Assembly (NCBI GenBank): GCA_004352715.1
Contig: SCFE01000002.1
Coordinates: forward strand, 5,705,831-5,769,830
DNA length: 64,000 nucleotides
Direction of reading: 5' to 3'
Origin: Hofstenia miamia
Lineage: Eukaryota; Xenacoelomorpha; Acoela
The translations under genes were made by a program, and so were the position numbers. Shown here piece after piece: positions 11,313 through 25,178 of the stretch (positions are counted from its first letter, which is position 1; each line of letters starts with the position of its first letter). The notes beneath the pieces are model-generated. The model made no database searches and was not told where the DNA came from. It worked only from the letters and a program-made list of their open reading frames with translations.

Positions 11313-11779
11313 AGTCTCAACTGTTTTCCACTTTGACCACATCGTGCACTCATTCAAGAAACGCGAGAGAGGTTGTTAGCAGCCTAGCAGAGTCAATCAA
11401 CGGGGACTCAGCGGTGCTACGTGATAGAATTGCTGGGGCGGCTTACGCAGCAGTACCGAGGCTCACACATGCCAGTACGAGACACCTGAGGTGCACGGAG
11501 TGTGCGCGTATGTTTTCTGCCCAAAAGGCGTTAAATCGTCATGTCAGAAATGACCATACGCAGAGCTCCACGACTATAGCGGATGCTAATTGCTGGAAGT
11601 GTGAAGCGAAGGGATGCTACAAGTCGTACAAGAGCAAAGGTTGGTATTTACGGCATATTAAGACCTGTCACCCCAACCTTTGTAATCGAGCATTGATAGG
11701 CGACGTAGGAAGACACCAGGCTTCCGCCACCAATCTGGGGGCGTTGGAGGGGCCGGTTAGCAGTCCTGCAGGAGTTTGA
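11313..11779 (+). CDS. C-terminal fragment of a two-zinc-finger protein, GC-rich
   Basis: The frame enters from the N gap and runs 155 codons to TGA. Two C2H2-like fingers are visible. The first is C-x2-C-x12-H-x4-H (CTECARMFSAQKALNRHV...). The second is C-x4-C-x12-H-x4-H (CEAKGCYKSYKSKGWYLRHI...). Base composition is clearly richer in G+C than anything nearby, which suggests an intruder such as the zinc-finger region of a non-LTR retrotransposon protein. A host zinc-finger gene is also possible. The start is unknown because of the gap. Confidence 0.55.
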
Positions 11780-12714
11780 ACTATAATGCTCTTTGTTACT
11801 CGATTCCTAGGGCTTCAGGACCAGAACTGGTCGGTACCATCCAGTTCTAAATTTAGGACTGCGTTTGGGAGCCCCCACATATACCAATCAAATAATATTG
11901 ATCCTTATAGAAAAAATCGCGCAAATGTGTTTCCAAACAATGTAAGACATTTACTTACGATGGCACCGCAAAATGGATTGAATTACGTTTGTTTTCTTTA
12001 TTCAGGAGTGAATTTAAAAATTTAGTATATAAATTTATGAGCAAAAGGAATAATTATAACATGGACAAAAGTAAATTACACAAAAGCAAGAATTAGGAAT
12101 CATGAATATATAGATGTCAATGAAAAGAATAATGAAGTGCTTAAAGGCATGATAGTTGACAAAATATTGAAAACCTTTTTTAAAAATCAATTTAAATAAA
12201 ATTCGCTTTTGAAAGATCTTCTTATATTATAAAGGTGTGGAATAAAAAGTGTTCAATAAGGATCTTTATATAAAGTTCGAGATTAACAAAAAATGAATGA
12301 TATATTTTAACATAATTTTAAATATAAAATCCTACATTTGTAAATTATCCCAAAAACTACTGACGATGAGAGCGCTGGGAGGTATTGTACGATGGAACAT
12401 GTAAGCCAAAATTAACCATATTCTAGATCTATTAATAGATAAATAACAAGAATTAATTATTTTCATACATGGGAGTTTTAGAAAAAATTATTTAACACAA
12501 ATATATTTATTATGGAATTTTCCTACCTGAATAAAAATGTTGGCTTCATTTGAGGCGGAGCAAATCACTTGAATAGCATTCACTGATAGATAGTCAAATG
12601 AAGTGAAATTGTGACTCTGTGGAAGATCTAATAATTTAATGATACAACAAATAAAGTAATCAACATGCTGTAACAACTTCAAACAATAAATCATTATTCG
12701 AGACACATAAATTA

Positions 12715-14014
12715 CGTAGTCTATCCCAAAAGTAAGTTTCTGTCTGGGTTAGTTCAGCCCACATAACAGCTAGGGTATTGAAACTGCACTTATGTGTAAG
12801 ATAATTACTGAGTTTCACTCTCTCAAGCTGTAAGTTAGTTGCACAATCGCTTTTCAATACTGGCTGGTATGGATAAGGTGGTTTTTAAAGTATGACATTC
12901 GTGTCATAATGAAGTTCTTTGCACTGTCGGAGAAGCGGCCGCCAGAAATTCACTAAATTTTGGGTGACACTCTTGGACCATATGCTCCATCAATTCAGAT
13001 TGTTCGAAAGTGGGTGGCAAGTTTCGCAGATGGTCGATTGGATGTGGAAGATGAACAGCGTTCTGGAAGACCGCAGACGTCCACCACTGGTTACAATGTG
13101 GAGCAATTGAGGTCTGTGGTTGAAGAGGACCGAAGGAGAACATGTCAAGACATTGATAACATCACAGGCATACCACATAGTACCGTTCACCGCATTCTTG
13201 TGGATGTTCTTAGGAAGAAGAAGATTTTTGCCAAGTGGGTCCAACACCTTCAGGGAACGAGAAGAACGAGTGGGTCTATGCCGTGACAAACCGCGCAGAT
13301 TTCGGCGAGAGGGTCAAGACTTTCTCAGCCGTATTGTGACTGGAGATGCGACATGGGTCTATTCATGGGACCCTGATTTGAAGAGAAAATCAGCGCAATG
13401 GCACAACCAAGGTTCTTCGCGTCCCGAGAAAGTTCGGCGCAAACAAGGTGCAATGAAAGTGATGCAGATCGTTTTCTTCGATGTGGCAGGTGTTTTGGTG
13501 AACTGGGCTGTCCCTAAAGGCACCACAATTAACGCTGCATATTACAAATGGGTCCTGCAAGAGAAACTTCGTCCAGCAATCAGAAGCGCCCATGGCTTCT
13601 TGAACGTGGTCTGATTTTCACCATGACAATGCACTAGTCCACACGGCGAGATTGGTCACGGATCTTTTTGACGATTGGGACAGGGAACTACTCAGTCAAA
13701 ACAGCTGTTCTCTCGATTTAGCTCCCGCCGACTTTTATCTTTTTGCAAAGATGAAAGAAACTTTGCGTGGAGACTTTTTGAGTCCACGGATAAGATAAAT
13801 GAAGCAACTTCAGCATCATTGCGATATCTGGCTGAAGGTGGTTTTGCTCATGTCTTTGACAGCTGGGTGAACCGATTGAACAAATGTGTTGACAACGACG
13901 GTTCGTATGTTGAATAAACTCATGTTTGTTTGAAGTTTTGTGAAATAAAAAAGTTTCTCACCAACATATCTTGTCTTATATTTCATAGGGAAACTTACTT
14001 TGGTATAGACCTCG
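12715..14014 (+). mobile_element. Mariner element, 1300 bp, with TA target duplication
   Basis: The ends are inverted repeats: CGTAGTCTATCCCAAAAG at the left and CGAGGTCTATACCAAAG read from the right, both followed by TAAGTTTC. Each is flanked by TA (12713-12714 and 14015-14016). Length and target are those of mariner elements. The single gene inside is broken (see next entry). It lies in the spacer between the large inverted arms. Confidence 0.9.
12869..13917 (+). pseudogene. Mariner transposase, frame-shifted
   Basis: Pieces in three frames make up a mariner transposase. The N-terminal helix-turn-helix part reads YAPSIQIVRKWVASFADGR and RSGRPQT. The linker part follows, with IPHSTVHRIL. 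The catalytic part has GDATWVYSWDPD (first Asp), HDNALVHTA (second Asp) and SLDLAPADFYLF (third Asp). The C-terminus reads VDNDGSYVE then stop. There is an early stop after PPEIH and at least three frame changes. Only 29 residues separate the second and third Asp, against 34 in classical mariner, so a deletion is likely. An AATAAA follows the stop. Not functional as it stands. Confidence 0.9.
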
Positions 14015-14016
14015 TA

Positions 14017-17000
14017 CAATATAATTGAACAAAGCAAATGCCATTGCTCAAGCTACAAAATTTTGTTTCACAACTTTTTCCGCTTACAACCGAAATACAA
14101 GTTCAGAGTTTCAAAGCATACATTAACCAAAAATGAAATTCTAGGTTGAAATTGAAAAAACTAATTCTGGAAAAAAGGAAAAATTAACGACAAAACTTTA
14201 ATATGGATAATGTTATATAAATGACTTGATTAAATATACTGGTACCTATGTTCACAAAACGCTGATTGGGATGCGTATTCACCCAGTCAGTAAGGTGATG
14301 TGTGTCCTTAAATTGCGTTTTGCGTTCATGAAACGTCACACGGATGATAGCCTAAAATACTCATTAGCACAGGCAAATAGCTCGCACAAAAAACATATAT
14401 ATGCCATTTTATTTATTTCAAAATGCGAATTGATTATTAGCAAAATTTTGGTGTAGAAACCCTGAGTCAAAAACTTCTTTCGACAAAATTTGTTGACCAA
14501 CGCCTTTTTTACGTGACAAGGGGTAAAAAACATGACATATTTACAATTCCAATATTAATAACCAAATTTCTTGTATACATAGAAAAGTCGCGAAACCGGT
14601 TAATCAAAGCAATTGATTGGAAATTTCACCACGACAGACAACACTCATTAACTATTGAAGAAGTTCCGGGATAAATTTCACCAGAGGCAGATTGCTAATA
14701 TTTAACATTAAAATTAATTCAAACACATATTTCAAAATCACTTTTTACTGGGAACTATTTTCACGTGTACTAATGGTTACTAAACATAGGGCATGAACTT
14801 TTATCTAGTTTAGAATTAAACTAAGCAGAAATTAAGCATTATAATGAAGAATCTGTAGTACTATATGTGCAATATTATATTATATGTCTTTGCATTATCA
14901 ATCAATGCTGAAATGGGACATAGGTCGTGCTTTGTACCACAGTATATTATGTAAGCCCACACAATACACTAATGTACAGTAGCGGCTAAATAAATCGAAT
15001 CAGACAAATGAATTGCATCAATGCATGGTTATTTAGAATGAAAATGCCATTTCACAAACAAAGTAAAATCATGACTAACAGTGTCAATGAAAAATCTTCG
15101 CAGCATTGGATTTTTAGGCATTAGAAGCTTCCGCAATAACATGAAAGCAGTTTTATTTTGGACAGAGAGCCACACCGCCTTCACGTAATCGAGGTTTTTA
15201 AGCAATAATTTAGTTGGACTGTATATTTGAACAGTTCGCTCATTCAATTATATCAGGTTCAGCTCAAAAATTCACAAGTTCGAGAATGGTTAGGTCACCT
15301 TGGAAAAGACGCAAAACCATGACTCTCAATCAATATACGACAATGAATCAGCTGTGACATTGATATTGAAGCTAGGTCAAAGAAGAAGCAGAAATAAAAA
15401 TGTACAAAAATGAAAATATCTCGAAGAGATGAACACATGGTTTTGATCCGACCTGATGTGAGCTTCGATCAACATCAAGTGAATTTGTATATTAATGCTA
15501 ATGAAAAACTGAGAAAAGTGCTTCGCGGAAAAGGAAGAATCTGTATAAAGTCATATATGAAAAACAGCTACTAAATACTCAAATGATGGTCAGAAAAACA
15601 TCGTACGTGTTCAGCCAATAAAGGAGAAAGGTTTCTTCAACGATGAAAAGTAATTCTTGGCCCAAAAATACCAAATTTTATTCGTTGATCACGCAATAAA
15701 CTCCCGTCTTCTTGATATGTCAATCAAAAAAGCGTCAAACATCTTTTCCGAGGCCGTGCCTTGAAAATCAAAGTATATTTTTATAGTCATAGTTATTTTG
15801 GTGATATAATGAAAGAATTCAGAAGTCCTATGCTAAACTGGTGGAATCAAGCAGAAAATAACTTATAACAAATCATGGTGGTAGCATTCATTGCTAGCTG
15901 CTTTGACTATAAAAACATAATTAGTAAATTAAGATAACGCTCATCAATGCAAAAAATGTTCTATTCTACTTGGAATCACTGAGGAGAGCAATATAGACAT
16001 GCACATTAAGTAATAGCACGAGTGGGTTTGTTCAAAAAGAATTAATAAAAAAACACATTAAAAGCACAAATTGATAAACCGAGGTGGTCTACTTATTACC
16101 AGTGACAAATTAGTCATTTCAAATTTTTTATGTATGAGAAACTTATTAAGGCTTATTTTAAACAAAACAAAAGGAAATGATTTTTTTAATGAATTACAAT
16201 TTGACTAAAATATATTTTTCTATTTGTTATACAAATTAGGTTGAAATTCCCACCTAGTAATACATTAATGGAAAAATAACTTTTAACAGCTGGAAACTGA
16301 AATATTGACAAAATGAATAATTTTGATTGCAGTCAGTTCTAGATACTTGACTGGGTTGAAAAAAGGGATTAGAAAAAATCGTTCGATTGACTTTTTTGCT
16401 GGAAAATTTTACAAAAAGTAAAATATTATGAATATATGATAAAACACTTTGAAATAAATTTTTTGTAGCCAAAGGTGGACATTTAGTCGAATATTCAAAT
16501 ATACGACTAAATGTTTTGTTATCCTATAATCTTGTATCTTACAAAAAATGGAGCATAAAAGTGCAAAATAATAAAATAAAGTATCATGCTAGCAAATGGA
16601 TTTTATGTAACTTAACTAACAATTAGATTATATTACACTAAAAAGTTGTGGAATTTGATGGTTGTAATCCTACAATAAAAATTTTCAAAATATCTGTTCA
16701 TTTTATATGTAGTACTATTTTTCAACCAGGGCTATAGTCTTCGAATTTTTGTAAAAAAAAAAGTACGCAAAATAAACAAAAATTATATTTGATAAGTTAA
16801 GAATGAAATTCTAATGAATTTCGGAATTTTCAACTTTTAATCCCAATATTTAACATATTTAAAAAAAAATACTCAAATTTTTTTATTTGACATCGTAATC
16901 AAAAGTAAGATGACCTCAAATCTCTGAACATTGAAAATTTGTTGTTGATATGAAGACTCTTGGTGAAAAGTGTCGTTTTAATAACATAAACTACTCCAGC

Positions 17001-19144
17001 GTTTGATAGGCGAGGAAATCCTTCATCCCAGGCCAGAAGAAAACAAAAGCCCATGTTGAATAAGGCCAAACATATTGCAAAAATGTATATATGTCATGTT
17101 TGGAAATGATATATTCGGAAACAGTTATGTGCAGACCTTGTATCGTTGCCAAGTTTATATTAAAGATGAATGTATTGACTAGTGGCATGTTTGTTCACTC
17201 TAATGTGTGCGGGCTACATTCAGACAAAAATGGAAACTTTGCATTTTAAAAGCTTAGTGCGAATACTCCACTAAACCTTTATACTAATTAATTAATAACT
17301 AACAATATGTCATTAATGTGATGAAAAATACACCATGACTGTTTAAAAAATGAATTTATTATATAAGATAACAAATTTTAACGAAACGTCTTAATGTGCT
17401 TATTGTTAAAAATTATCAGAATATTACCATATTCGTATTTATTGCAAAATTAAATAAATTTTTACAAGTCAATAATAAATTAATAAAAAAATCAACAACA
17501 TTTTTAAAGAAATATTTAAAAATTCTAGATGTCTTTTAAATAAAAACAATGAAATTAGAGCGCTACAAAATAATTTGTTTTTTTCAGAAACATTCAAACT
17601 CAGGGTTGTTGAATGCCCAACCAGAGTACAAGTACGTTAAATTGTTCTTTACAATACGATTTAAGATTAGTACATAATAGAACACGAACAAGTTTTTGAC
17701 ATGGAAGCATCCCCTCAACTCTTGTTTGTTGACATATTTACAGAGAGAGAGAGAGAGAGCTGTGGCTCATGTGGTTATGCTCTAGGATATTGTTTAGAAA
17801 CCTAGAATAAACCCCTAACTGTAAATAAGTAAGAAGTCGGCGATTTCCTATCGAAACTTCCTCTTTCTTCTGCAGAAATAATTTACTAAAAAATATGAAT
17901 TTGATGTTTATTTTTTGATTTTTCAGTAAGTTTTTTGAAAAGTAAAATATCAGGAGATATTTTTTCTGCTTGAGACAAAATAAACAAAAACACGCATAAT
18001 TCACAATATTGCCGGTACCGTAATTCAAAACTAATGCTCTGTACGAAAATACCAAACATAAGATATATATTCAAATTAAAAAAATATTGGCGTAAAAAAT
18101 ATATATAATACACAAAGACATACCTTAAAATTGGATTGGCCTTTAAGATTCTTCATTTTAAGTTCATAGGGTTGACCTAATTGAATATGTAAGTTTAATC
18201 TTACTCTACTTTGCACTAATGCATTACATTAAAAGAATATTGCATTTTTCAGAAAGTCACAATACATTTTGTAAATAAGAATCTAGATGACGTTAGAAAT
18301 TCATTGCACAGTATATTTTTTTCCATTGATTACTGCCGAAAATTTTAAATAATAATAATAAATAAAAAAAGTTTTATTTCCCGTATCAACTATGATAAAA
18401 AGGAAAGGGTAAGAAACTAAACAGTAGTAATATTCAGTTTTCTAAAAGAAACCAAGTAATGTATTTGTTGTGAGTTAGCAATGAATCATTCTTTCTTCAG
18501 AATTTTTTGGTATATGTTTCTCAAATGCCCAATTGTTATCGATGATAACACCCAGATATTCGCAGCATGTGACAGATTCAATTTACGCAAAGTGGAGTAT
18601 TTTCTCCATATTTTAGCAGTCTTTCATTTTTTAAATTATTATTTTAATAAATATTCACTATATACTGGAGCGATGAGGCACATTTGACGGAACTGTTTAC
18701 ATAATCTAAATTCTATATACAGAGACTAATACCAGGAGAAATTATAGGCTATACTTGAAAAAGAAGCAAGTCGTTTTGAACATCCAATATATTCTATGAT
18801 AAATTTCTATAACTTTGCTATCTATTTATGGTTAGATATATAAAATGTTCAATTTTTATAAGTATTTATGGTTTAACTGCATTACAATTTTACTGCGATT
18901 ATTCGACATTTCAAATTGAAGTACCGTCGTTATAAGTTATTACATGATTTAAACCAGATAGCAATAGAGCAACAAAAGCTTCTGACGTCGACACCCCGTT
19001 TGTTAGAGGTCAAAAGATGCTGATGCTTGTAAGGTTGTTACAGGCAATACTAAATTGTTGAATGGTAATGATGATAAGGCCGATGCAGATAATTTCGATC
19101 TGAAAACTATTAAATGCTATAGATATTAATTCTGCTACTTTTGT
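14017..19144. other. AT-rich spacer, no gene seen
   Basis: No recognisable coding sequence. Short frames (14226-14456, 15029-15247, 16254-16472, 17738-18113, 18481-18687) give no known motifs. A (GA)n run is at 17742-17759. 18960-19130 has somewhat higher GC and a short open stretch, without recognisable content. Confidence 0.5.
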
Positions 19145-19628
19145 TTAAACTTTCACCATTAGTCATATATGTTAAATCCTATTAAAATTTGAGAATGGCA
19201 GAATCAATATTAAAAATGTTTGATTGTAGATGTTTATTTTTAACATTTTGTTAACAAAGTGCGATGTTTAGGAGTCTATGAAACAAATAAAAACTCAAAG
19301 AGAAAAACAATGCAAAAGAAGCAACGTTTCTCATCAACGCTATTATTTGCTACTTATTTCATGAATCGCAGCCGGACTAAAAACTATCACTGGCACTTAC
19401 TGGGAAAGTACATGCAGCTGCATATGTGTAGCAAAAATTCATAGTAGGATATCATAGAAAAAGAGATATCCACAATTATCCACAGTGGGAGCCTTCAGTC
19501 GAATATACGCTAAACCCAAAGACAGCGCATAATCGATGATTATAAAAATTAATGATTTTTCTTGAATCACCGTATCACTTTTCGATTGCTATTTAATGAG
19601 CAAATTATTTTAGAAATGTATATATGGA

Positions 19629-19934
19629 GTGAAGTTATGTGCTGCCTTAACAAAAGAATCATTATTCAAAAGACTGCACTACAACAAATATAATATATAC
19701 CGTACTTTTAATAGTGGTATAGGTAACGGGAGTTATGCACAGAAATTATTCAACAAGTTTGAAATTTTGCGATCCAGTCTCCATGACGCGAAGACACTGA
19801 TAGGTTTGAATTTCAATTTTTCACCACTTACTACAGAATATTTTGTTATAAAATGCCTAAAATTACCCAAAAAACGTTTATTGGATTTTCAAAAAATCAT
19901 TGCAAAGCTTAATTTTAGTTTTAGTTGGAAGTAA
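19629..19934 (+). CDS. Unrecognised 101-codon frame shared between arms
   Basis: The longer copy of the frame described at 7107-7346. It has a 22-codon N-terminal extension (starting MKLCAALTKESLFKR) that is interrupted by a stop in the left arm. The C-terminus differs by a frameshift. The family was not recognised. Confidence 0.3.
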   Translation: MKLCAALTKESLFKRLHYNKYNIYRTFNSGIGNGSYAQKLFNKFEILRSSLHDAKTLIGLNFNFSPLTTEYFVIKCLKLPKKRLLDFQKIIAKLNFSFSWK

Positions 19935-20419
19935 CATTACAAACAGCAATATTCACAATTTCATAACATGTACAAAATATTTATGTGCAAAAATTACTAT
20001 CGAGAAATATTCTAAAGCACATTTTTGATATTTAGATTACTATTTAAATAAATTAATTAACATTTTGCATTGAAAAATAGCACTAATTAGAAGTCCGAGT
20101 CCGAAATGAAGGTTTACTTAGCAGTTTTGGGAAAATGACACTGATGTACTAAAGTAGATAATAAATAAATAAAATTCGAATAGTATATTTTATGTTGTGA
20201 TCAATAAATCTTAAGTTTTGATCAATAAAAGTATATTTCAAATTTAAGTGACACTAACACTAAAATGAGAGCTGGCAGATTAAATAACCAGTGACCAAAT
20301 ATACTGAAACCTTAATAAAAATTCCTTTATCGTATAGACAGATAAGGACTCGGACTCGCATCAATTTTGAGGTTGATCTAAACTAATTTAGTCATCAGTC
20401 GTAAACAAACGAATGTTAC

Positions 20420-20478
20420 CTTTATTGAGATAAGTTAAACTCTCATCGTTCAATTTAATTGCAGGAGAAGTAGGTGCA
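20420..20478 (-). CDS. TFCP2: CP2/LSF-family transcription factor, exon 3 (right-arm copy)
   Basis: A 59-bp exon, same sequence and splice sites (acceptor ...ttttaag, donor GTAACA) as 6006-6064. It encodes TSPAIKLNDESLTYLNKG in the frame set by exon 2. No continuation of the DNA-binding domain was found further along the minus strand. Confidence 0.8.
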
Positions 20479-20537
20479 CTTAAAATGCAGGAAAAACTAA
20501 AATATTTCAGAGTGACAAAAAAACGAAATTTATATAC

Positions 20538-20663
20538 TTAGAAGCGTTTTCTATATTAACCACATCCGGTATACTGACGGTGGAGGAAGAATTTGAAGAG
20601 ATCAATCGCGCAGGGGTGTTAGCAGGAGTTTCTTTATTGAATATAGAGACAGCCAAAAGCTCA
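20538..20663 (-). CDS. TFCP2: CP2/LSF-family transcription factor, exon 2 (right-arm copy)
   Basis: A 126-bp exon with intact acceptor (TTTAG) and donor (GTATAT). It reads SELLAVSIFNKETP and then the same serine-rich end as the left copy, but with TPARL in place of NPAPL. Amino-acid differences cluster in the first 20 codons, while the rest is identical. The frame is open and length is kept. Confidence 0.8.
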
Positions 20664-21361
20664 CTAAATATGAACTGAATTTAGTGAAATATTGATATTT
20701 CACTATTTGTTTTTTATTGATATAAAAGGACAATTGCATTGTACTTCAGAATATATCAAAATGTACAAGAAATTTTCATGGGAAATCTCAATTGAATCTG
20801 AAACTAAATATATGTACATTTAGTAGAAATTTAATTCTAATGTAATAAAATATATTAACAAGTTTATAAAGAGAAAACAAATATGAATTAGAAAGAAGCA
20901 ATACCTCGTGGCAAAAATGCTTTGAAAAAATTTAAAATATAGGAATTTTTCAATGAAGTGCATAAGAGCAAGCATGGAATTTGACATGAGCTAGAATCAC
21001 ATATTGTAAATATACTTATCTTTACAAATATCAACGAAACAGCGTTTCCAAACATTCTTATTTAATCAGATCCAAAAAAGGCATATTGAGGAATTTTGTA
21101 TGTTTGACATTAAAACATTTAGGCATAAATACTGGGATGAGAAAAGGGAAATAAATCATGACGAAAAATGAATTAAGGAAGTTTTCAAATATATTTTGGA
21201 TGGAAAACTAACACAATAAACGAAATTTTACTTTTTCAAAGTATCTTGAAAAATAACTGCAACGCACACAAAAGGTCGAAGAAATTGATATTACGCACGG
21301 TGAAGATTTTACGAGAACTATTATAAAATTATAGTTATTTGAGTAGTAGTAATGGCAATTC

Positions 21362-21398
<37 letters not shown>

Positions 21399-21437
21399 TT
21401 AAATATGGCAAAACCCATTATATTACTGACTACGAAC

Positions 21438-21625
21438 CTCATATTATAAGCTGCAGTACCAAGTTCCGTCCCCAAACCAGATAAATTTTGTTCAAATTCA
21501 GAAACTAATCCATCTGTATTGTAAGCTCCAGAACCATCTCCAACTGCATATAAGTTGACGTTATCTTCAATAATTTCAGAGGGTTGCCAACTCGAATTTT
21601 CTTCACAAAATATCTTCCAAGACAT
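21438..21625 (-). CDS. TFCP2: CP2/LSF-family transcription factor, exon 1 (right-arm copy)
   Basis: A 188-bp exon from ATG to the GTTCGT donor, encoding the same 62 residues as the left copy. Exons 1-3 here form an intact open 5' part of a second CP2 gene running away from the outer end towards the spacer. No downstream exons were found for it. Confidence 0.85.
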
Positions 21626-23005
21626 TAGACCAATGCACTAAAAATCAAGATCAATAAAATTTAACGTAAACCATTTTTCTTTAGATAGAGTATTATTCAC
21701 TATATTCTTTATGTAACACAATACAAATCATATTTTAATTAATATGTGAGTAATATTTTCTTTGTAGTGCAATCTGCATGATAATACAATCCCAAATATT
21801 AAATAAAGTGCACACCTGAATATGAGGTAAGTTTCAACTAAGCAATATTTGTGTTGAATAAATCACTACAGGTGATTTATTAAATTCAAATACTAATGGT
21901 TACGGAAAATCTCTCTTTAATGGTTTTCTCAGTAAATAGTGAGAGAGTGAAATTATAAAAACCAATACATTACTGTTCAATATTAGTGTATTTTTTTGAA
22001 TAGAATTCCACTTAAAGTAGATAGAGGACCATTTTTATTCAATTTTATGATATATGGAATTTGAGTGGTTTGCAACCTGCAGATCCTAAATTTGAGGTAG
22101 AATCTTTGTACATATACCTTAACACGCAATAAATGGATTCTTAAAATATCATATCCCTCGAAAATACCCTAGTAACTAATTTAGCAAAGCAGACGTTGGT
22201 TTCAAACATGTTTCCTGAAAGTCCGACAGGTGTTTAAATTTTTTTAACGTTTTATATTTGACCAATTCTTGTTAACATCAGCGACTATATTAAATACAGA
22301 ATTTTTAGGTTTCTTTAGTAAATTTTTAATGTTATTCTTTTTGATTGCGCAAAAATATCTTAATTCTAATTTCGAATTGATAAAACTTTGTCATTTCTAA
22401 TTGTATTTAAATGCTCCTCTTTTATGTTCGTTTCTAGTGTTTTACTATTATTGAGAAAATTCTAGAAAATATACTTTAACATAAGTAATTACATTTAAAA
22501 ATTGTCTGATTGTTTAAAATGGTTCATTTTTTTATTAAATCAAGATGGATAAAAAATCAAAAGCTAGAATTGTTATTATATTTATTCGTTTTGATCGGTA
22601 ATTAAAGTTTGTGGGAGCAGTATAAAAATCAGCACGGCAATTTTCGGATTGGTGGCAATTCTGAATTCTCATTTGTATAATTAATGCAAAAAATTGGAAT
22701 AATTTATTCGATAGGTTCAATAAACGAAAGGTAATACAATTCCTAAGTGAATAAAAAGTTGTTAATCAAGCAATAATTGACAATGCCTTCTGTTGTATTG
22801 CAGACCAATATCAAAATAACAGCGTCAAGAAATTAATATTCTGTCATTTTCCATTATTCATGAAAGACAAAATTTGGACAGTTTAAGTAAATTGTTTAAT
22901 GATAGCAATTTCTTGGTTAGCACTTTTCACTGTTCTAGTTCTGAAATTTGAGCATTTTGTAAATTTAAAAAGTTTCATGGTATCAGTCTTTAAAGAGAAG
23001 GGGAA

Positions 23006-23203
23006 TTGAAAACGGAAAACGCAATGATAACTCACCGTAAAAGACGAAAAATGTGTGGAGTAACTAGCAAAGAGTACAGAATATCGAAATTAGTCATGAA
23101 TAGCAAGATGGAATTTCACAGTAAAATTAAGCAGGAAACATTCTCTGAATGTACTAGTGTTGCATATGCCACTTTCAGGTTAATTTTGATGGTGCTGCAA
23201 TGA
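23006..23203 (+). pseudogene. Unrecognised 65-codon frame, identical to left arm
   Basis: Mirror of 3298-3495 with an identical translation (MKTENAMITHRKRRKMCG at the start, basic). Preceded by the frame-shifted equivalent of 3550-3756. Function unknown. Confidence 0.2.
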
Positions 23204-25178
23204 TTAAAAATAGATTCCTTGATGCTATTTAAGGAATTACTGGAAATGCAACCTGCGAAGAAAGATTTTGGGTTTCAACGAATAAATGTACAACATTTCT
23301 ACCCATGGCAAACATAGTAATAAATCTTGATTTAGCAATAACGGAATTAGCATTTGATTAAAAATTGGTATATTGTCAAACTACAGCCATAGGCTTGGAT
23401 CGTAGGATTCTGAACAGCAAGAAGCATATTATTGCGAACGAGGATATTGTTGTTCGTAAAAGCTTTGATAAATGGCTGTTCATTTTACCATTATTGTCTA
23501 ATACGGAAAATCAAGCTTGAGGCGTTGGTTATTTCACTCATGTTAAGCAACATCTAGAGAGCAACCTACCAAAATATGAAGGCAAAAACCTGAAGAAATT
23601 AATTTCCATGATGGTGCTTAAGCTCAAATTATACTTGTGCGGTATTTTTTTGAAATTTTTGAAATTAATTTCCGCCAAAATTATGCATAAAAACATATTG
23701 AACACCCTGTTAAGTCATTATAATTGGGAATAACAGTATGGAATTGAAACATTAAGAAAATTACGTCGTTGTTTTAGGCTGATATCTTGTAGATATCTTG
23801 ACTAGTTTCTTCTCACTAATTCACGACATTTCTTTGATCAATATGCACAGATGCATATTTTTTAAACATATTTTTAAAAATATTTTAAGTGACGAAATTA
23901 TCCTTTCTGGTGTAGCATAAGTTAAGGTCAATCCAAGATAATAGATGTCATTTTCGCGAAGATTAAGTTAACGTTACTGAAGTTAATTTTAGTGAATAAA
24001 TTTATATTTTACGAACGAATTATAAATTAGTCCAAAACATATCTACTTAAGACAATCGAAAAACATAGTTCATGCTTAATAATATTCAAAATCAAAACTG
24101 ACCTTGTCTAAATCTAAATAAAGAATTAAAATTGACGATATGCGTTATTTGACAGTAAAGCAAATAATCAAATTAATAATTTTCAACTGTTTAACAAATT
24201 ATATTTTAGGCTACAAGGCTTACTAACAAGAATCAATTTGTTTAAATCAATAACTCAAGTTAGGTTGTCAGAATTTGCTTAAAACATTATAAACATCTTA
24301 TAAATAAGTATCCTCATGATTAATTTGAATATGATGATACACAACTTATTTTATATCCCTTTTGATTCTCTTAATTCCAATGATACATTAATGATTAATT
24401 GAATTGAATTCTGAAAACACTATTTGCATTGTTGGTTTTTTGAAAGTGATTATTAGCTGTAAGTAACATTATTTGTAAAAAAAACCAAACCAAATTCTTG
24501 GTATATATATATATACATACCCAGATAACAATTTTGGTTGTTTTTGTGTTGTTTATAGTTGTTAGAGCAACCATTAATGTCATAATAACAACTATTAATA
24601 CTGATTTAAGCAACTACAAATTTGTTAATTTAAGATACAAGAAGACCAACAAAATTTTTTTGCTCACTATTTATGATATTAATATTAGTATGCCAGCTCA
24701 TGATATTATGAGTCCTGAATAATTAATTCAATGGTTTGCAGGAAAGTGTTCCATCTTAATGATAATATGCTATACACACTTACAACTGTGCAATTAACTC
24801 TACCAAATTTTGCCCAGTTATAAATTACAATTCATAATATAACATTGGCTGTTATCATTGGACTGTTTGTGGAAAACATGTGGTATTTGTGACCATTGAT
24901 GCCATCAGGGGCCCATTGGTGGACAATTTGCAGCATTACTGGCAACTTTTGTAATAAATAATCACTTGTAAATATAGAAAGGAATTGAAAAAAGCCTTTT
25001 CAAATATTTAATTTGTGAAAAATTATAATGACCTGATTAGTGAATTTTCAAAATAATTTATTCATTAGTATTTGGACAACTTAAAAAAAACTGTTACGTA
25101 AAAAAGAGGTTGGTACATTTTTCGACTGTACAAATATTGCAAAATTAACTACAAAAATTCAAAACAACTGCATGAATA

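Noticed and set aside
10253-11357. Long open frames across the 1000-N gap on both strands
   Set aside because: They are open only because N codons cannot be stops; just the 11313-11779 part is supported.
12904-13593. Minus-strand frames in the mariner
   Set aside because: Shadows of the transposase on the plus strand.
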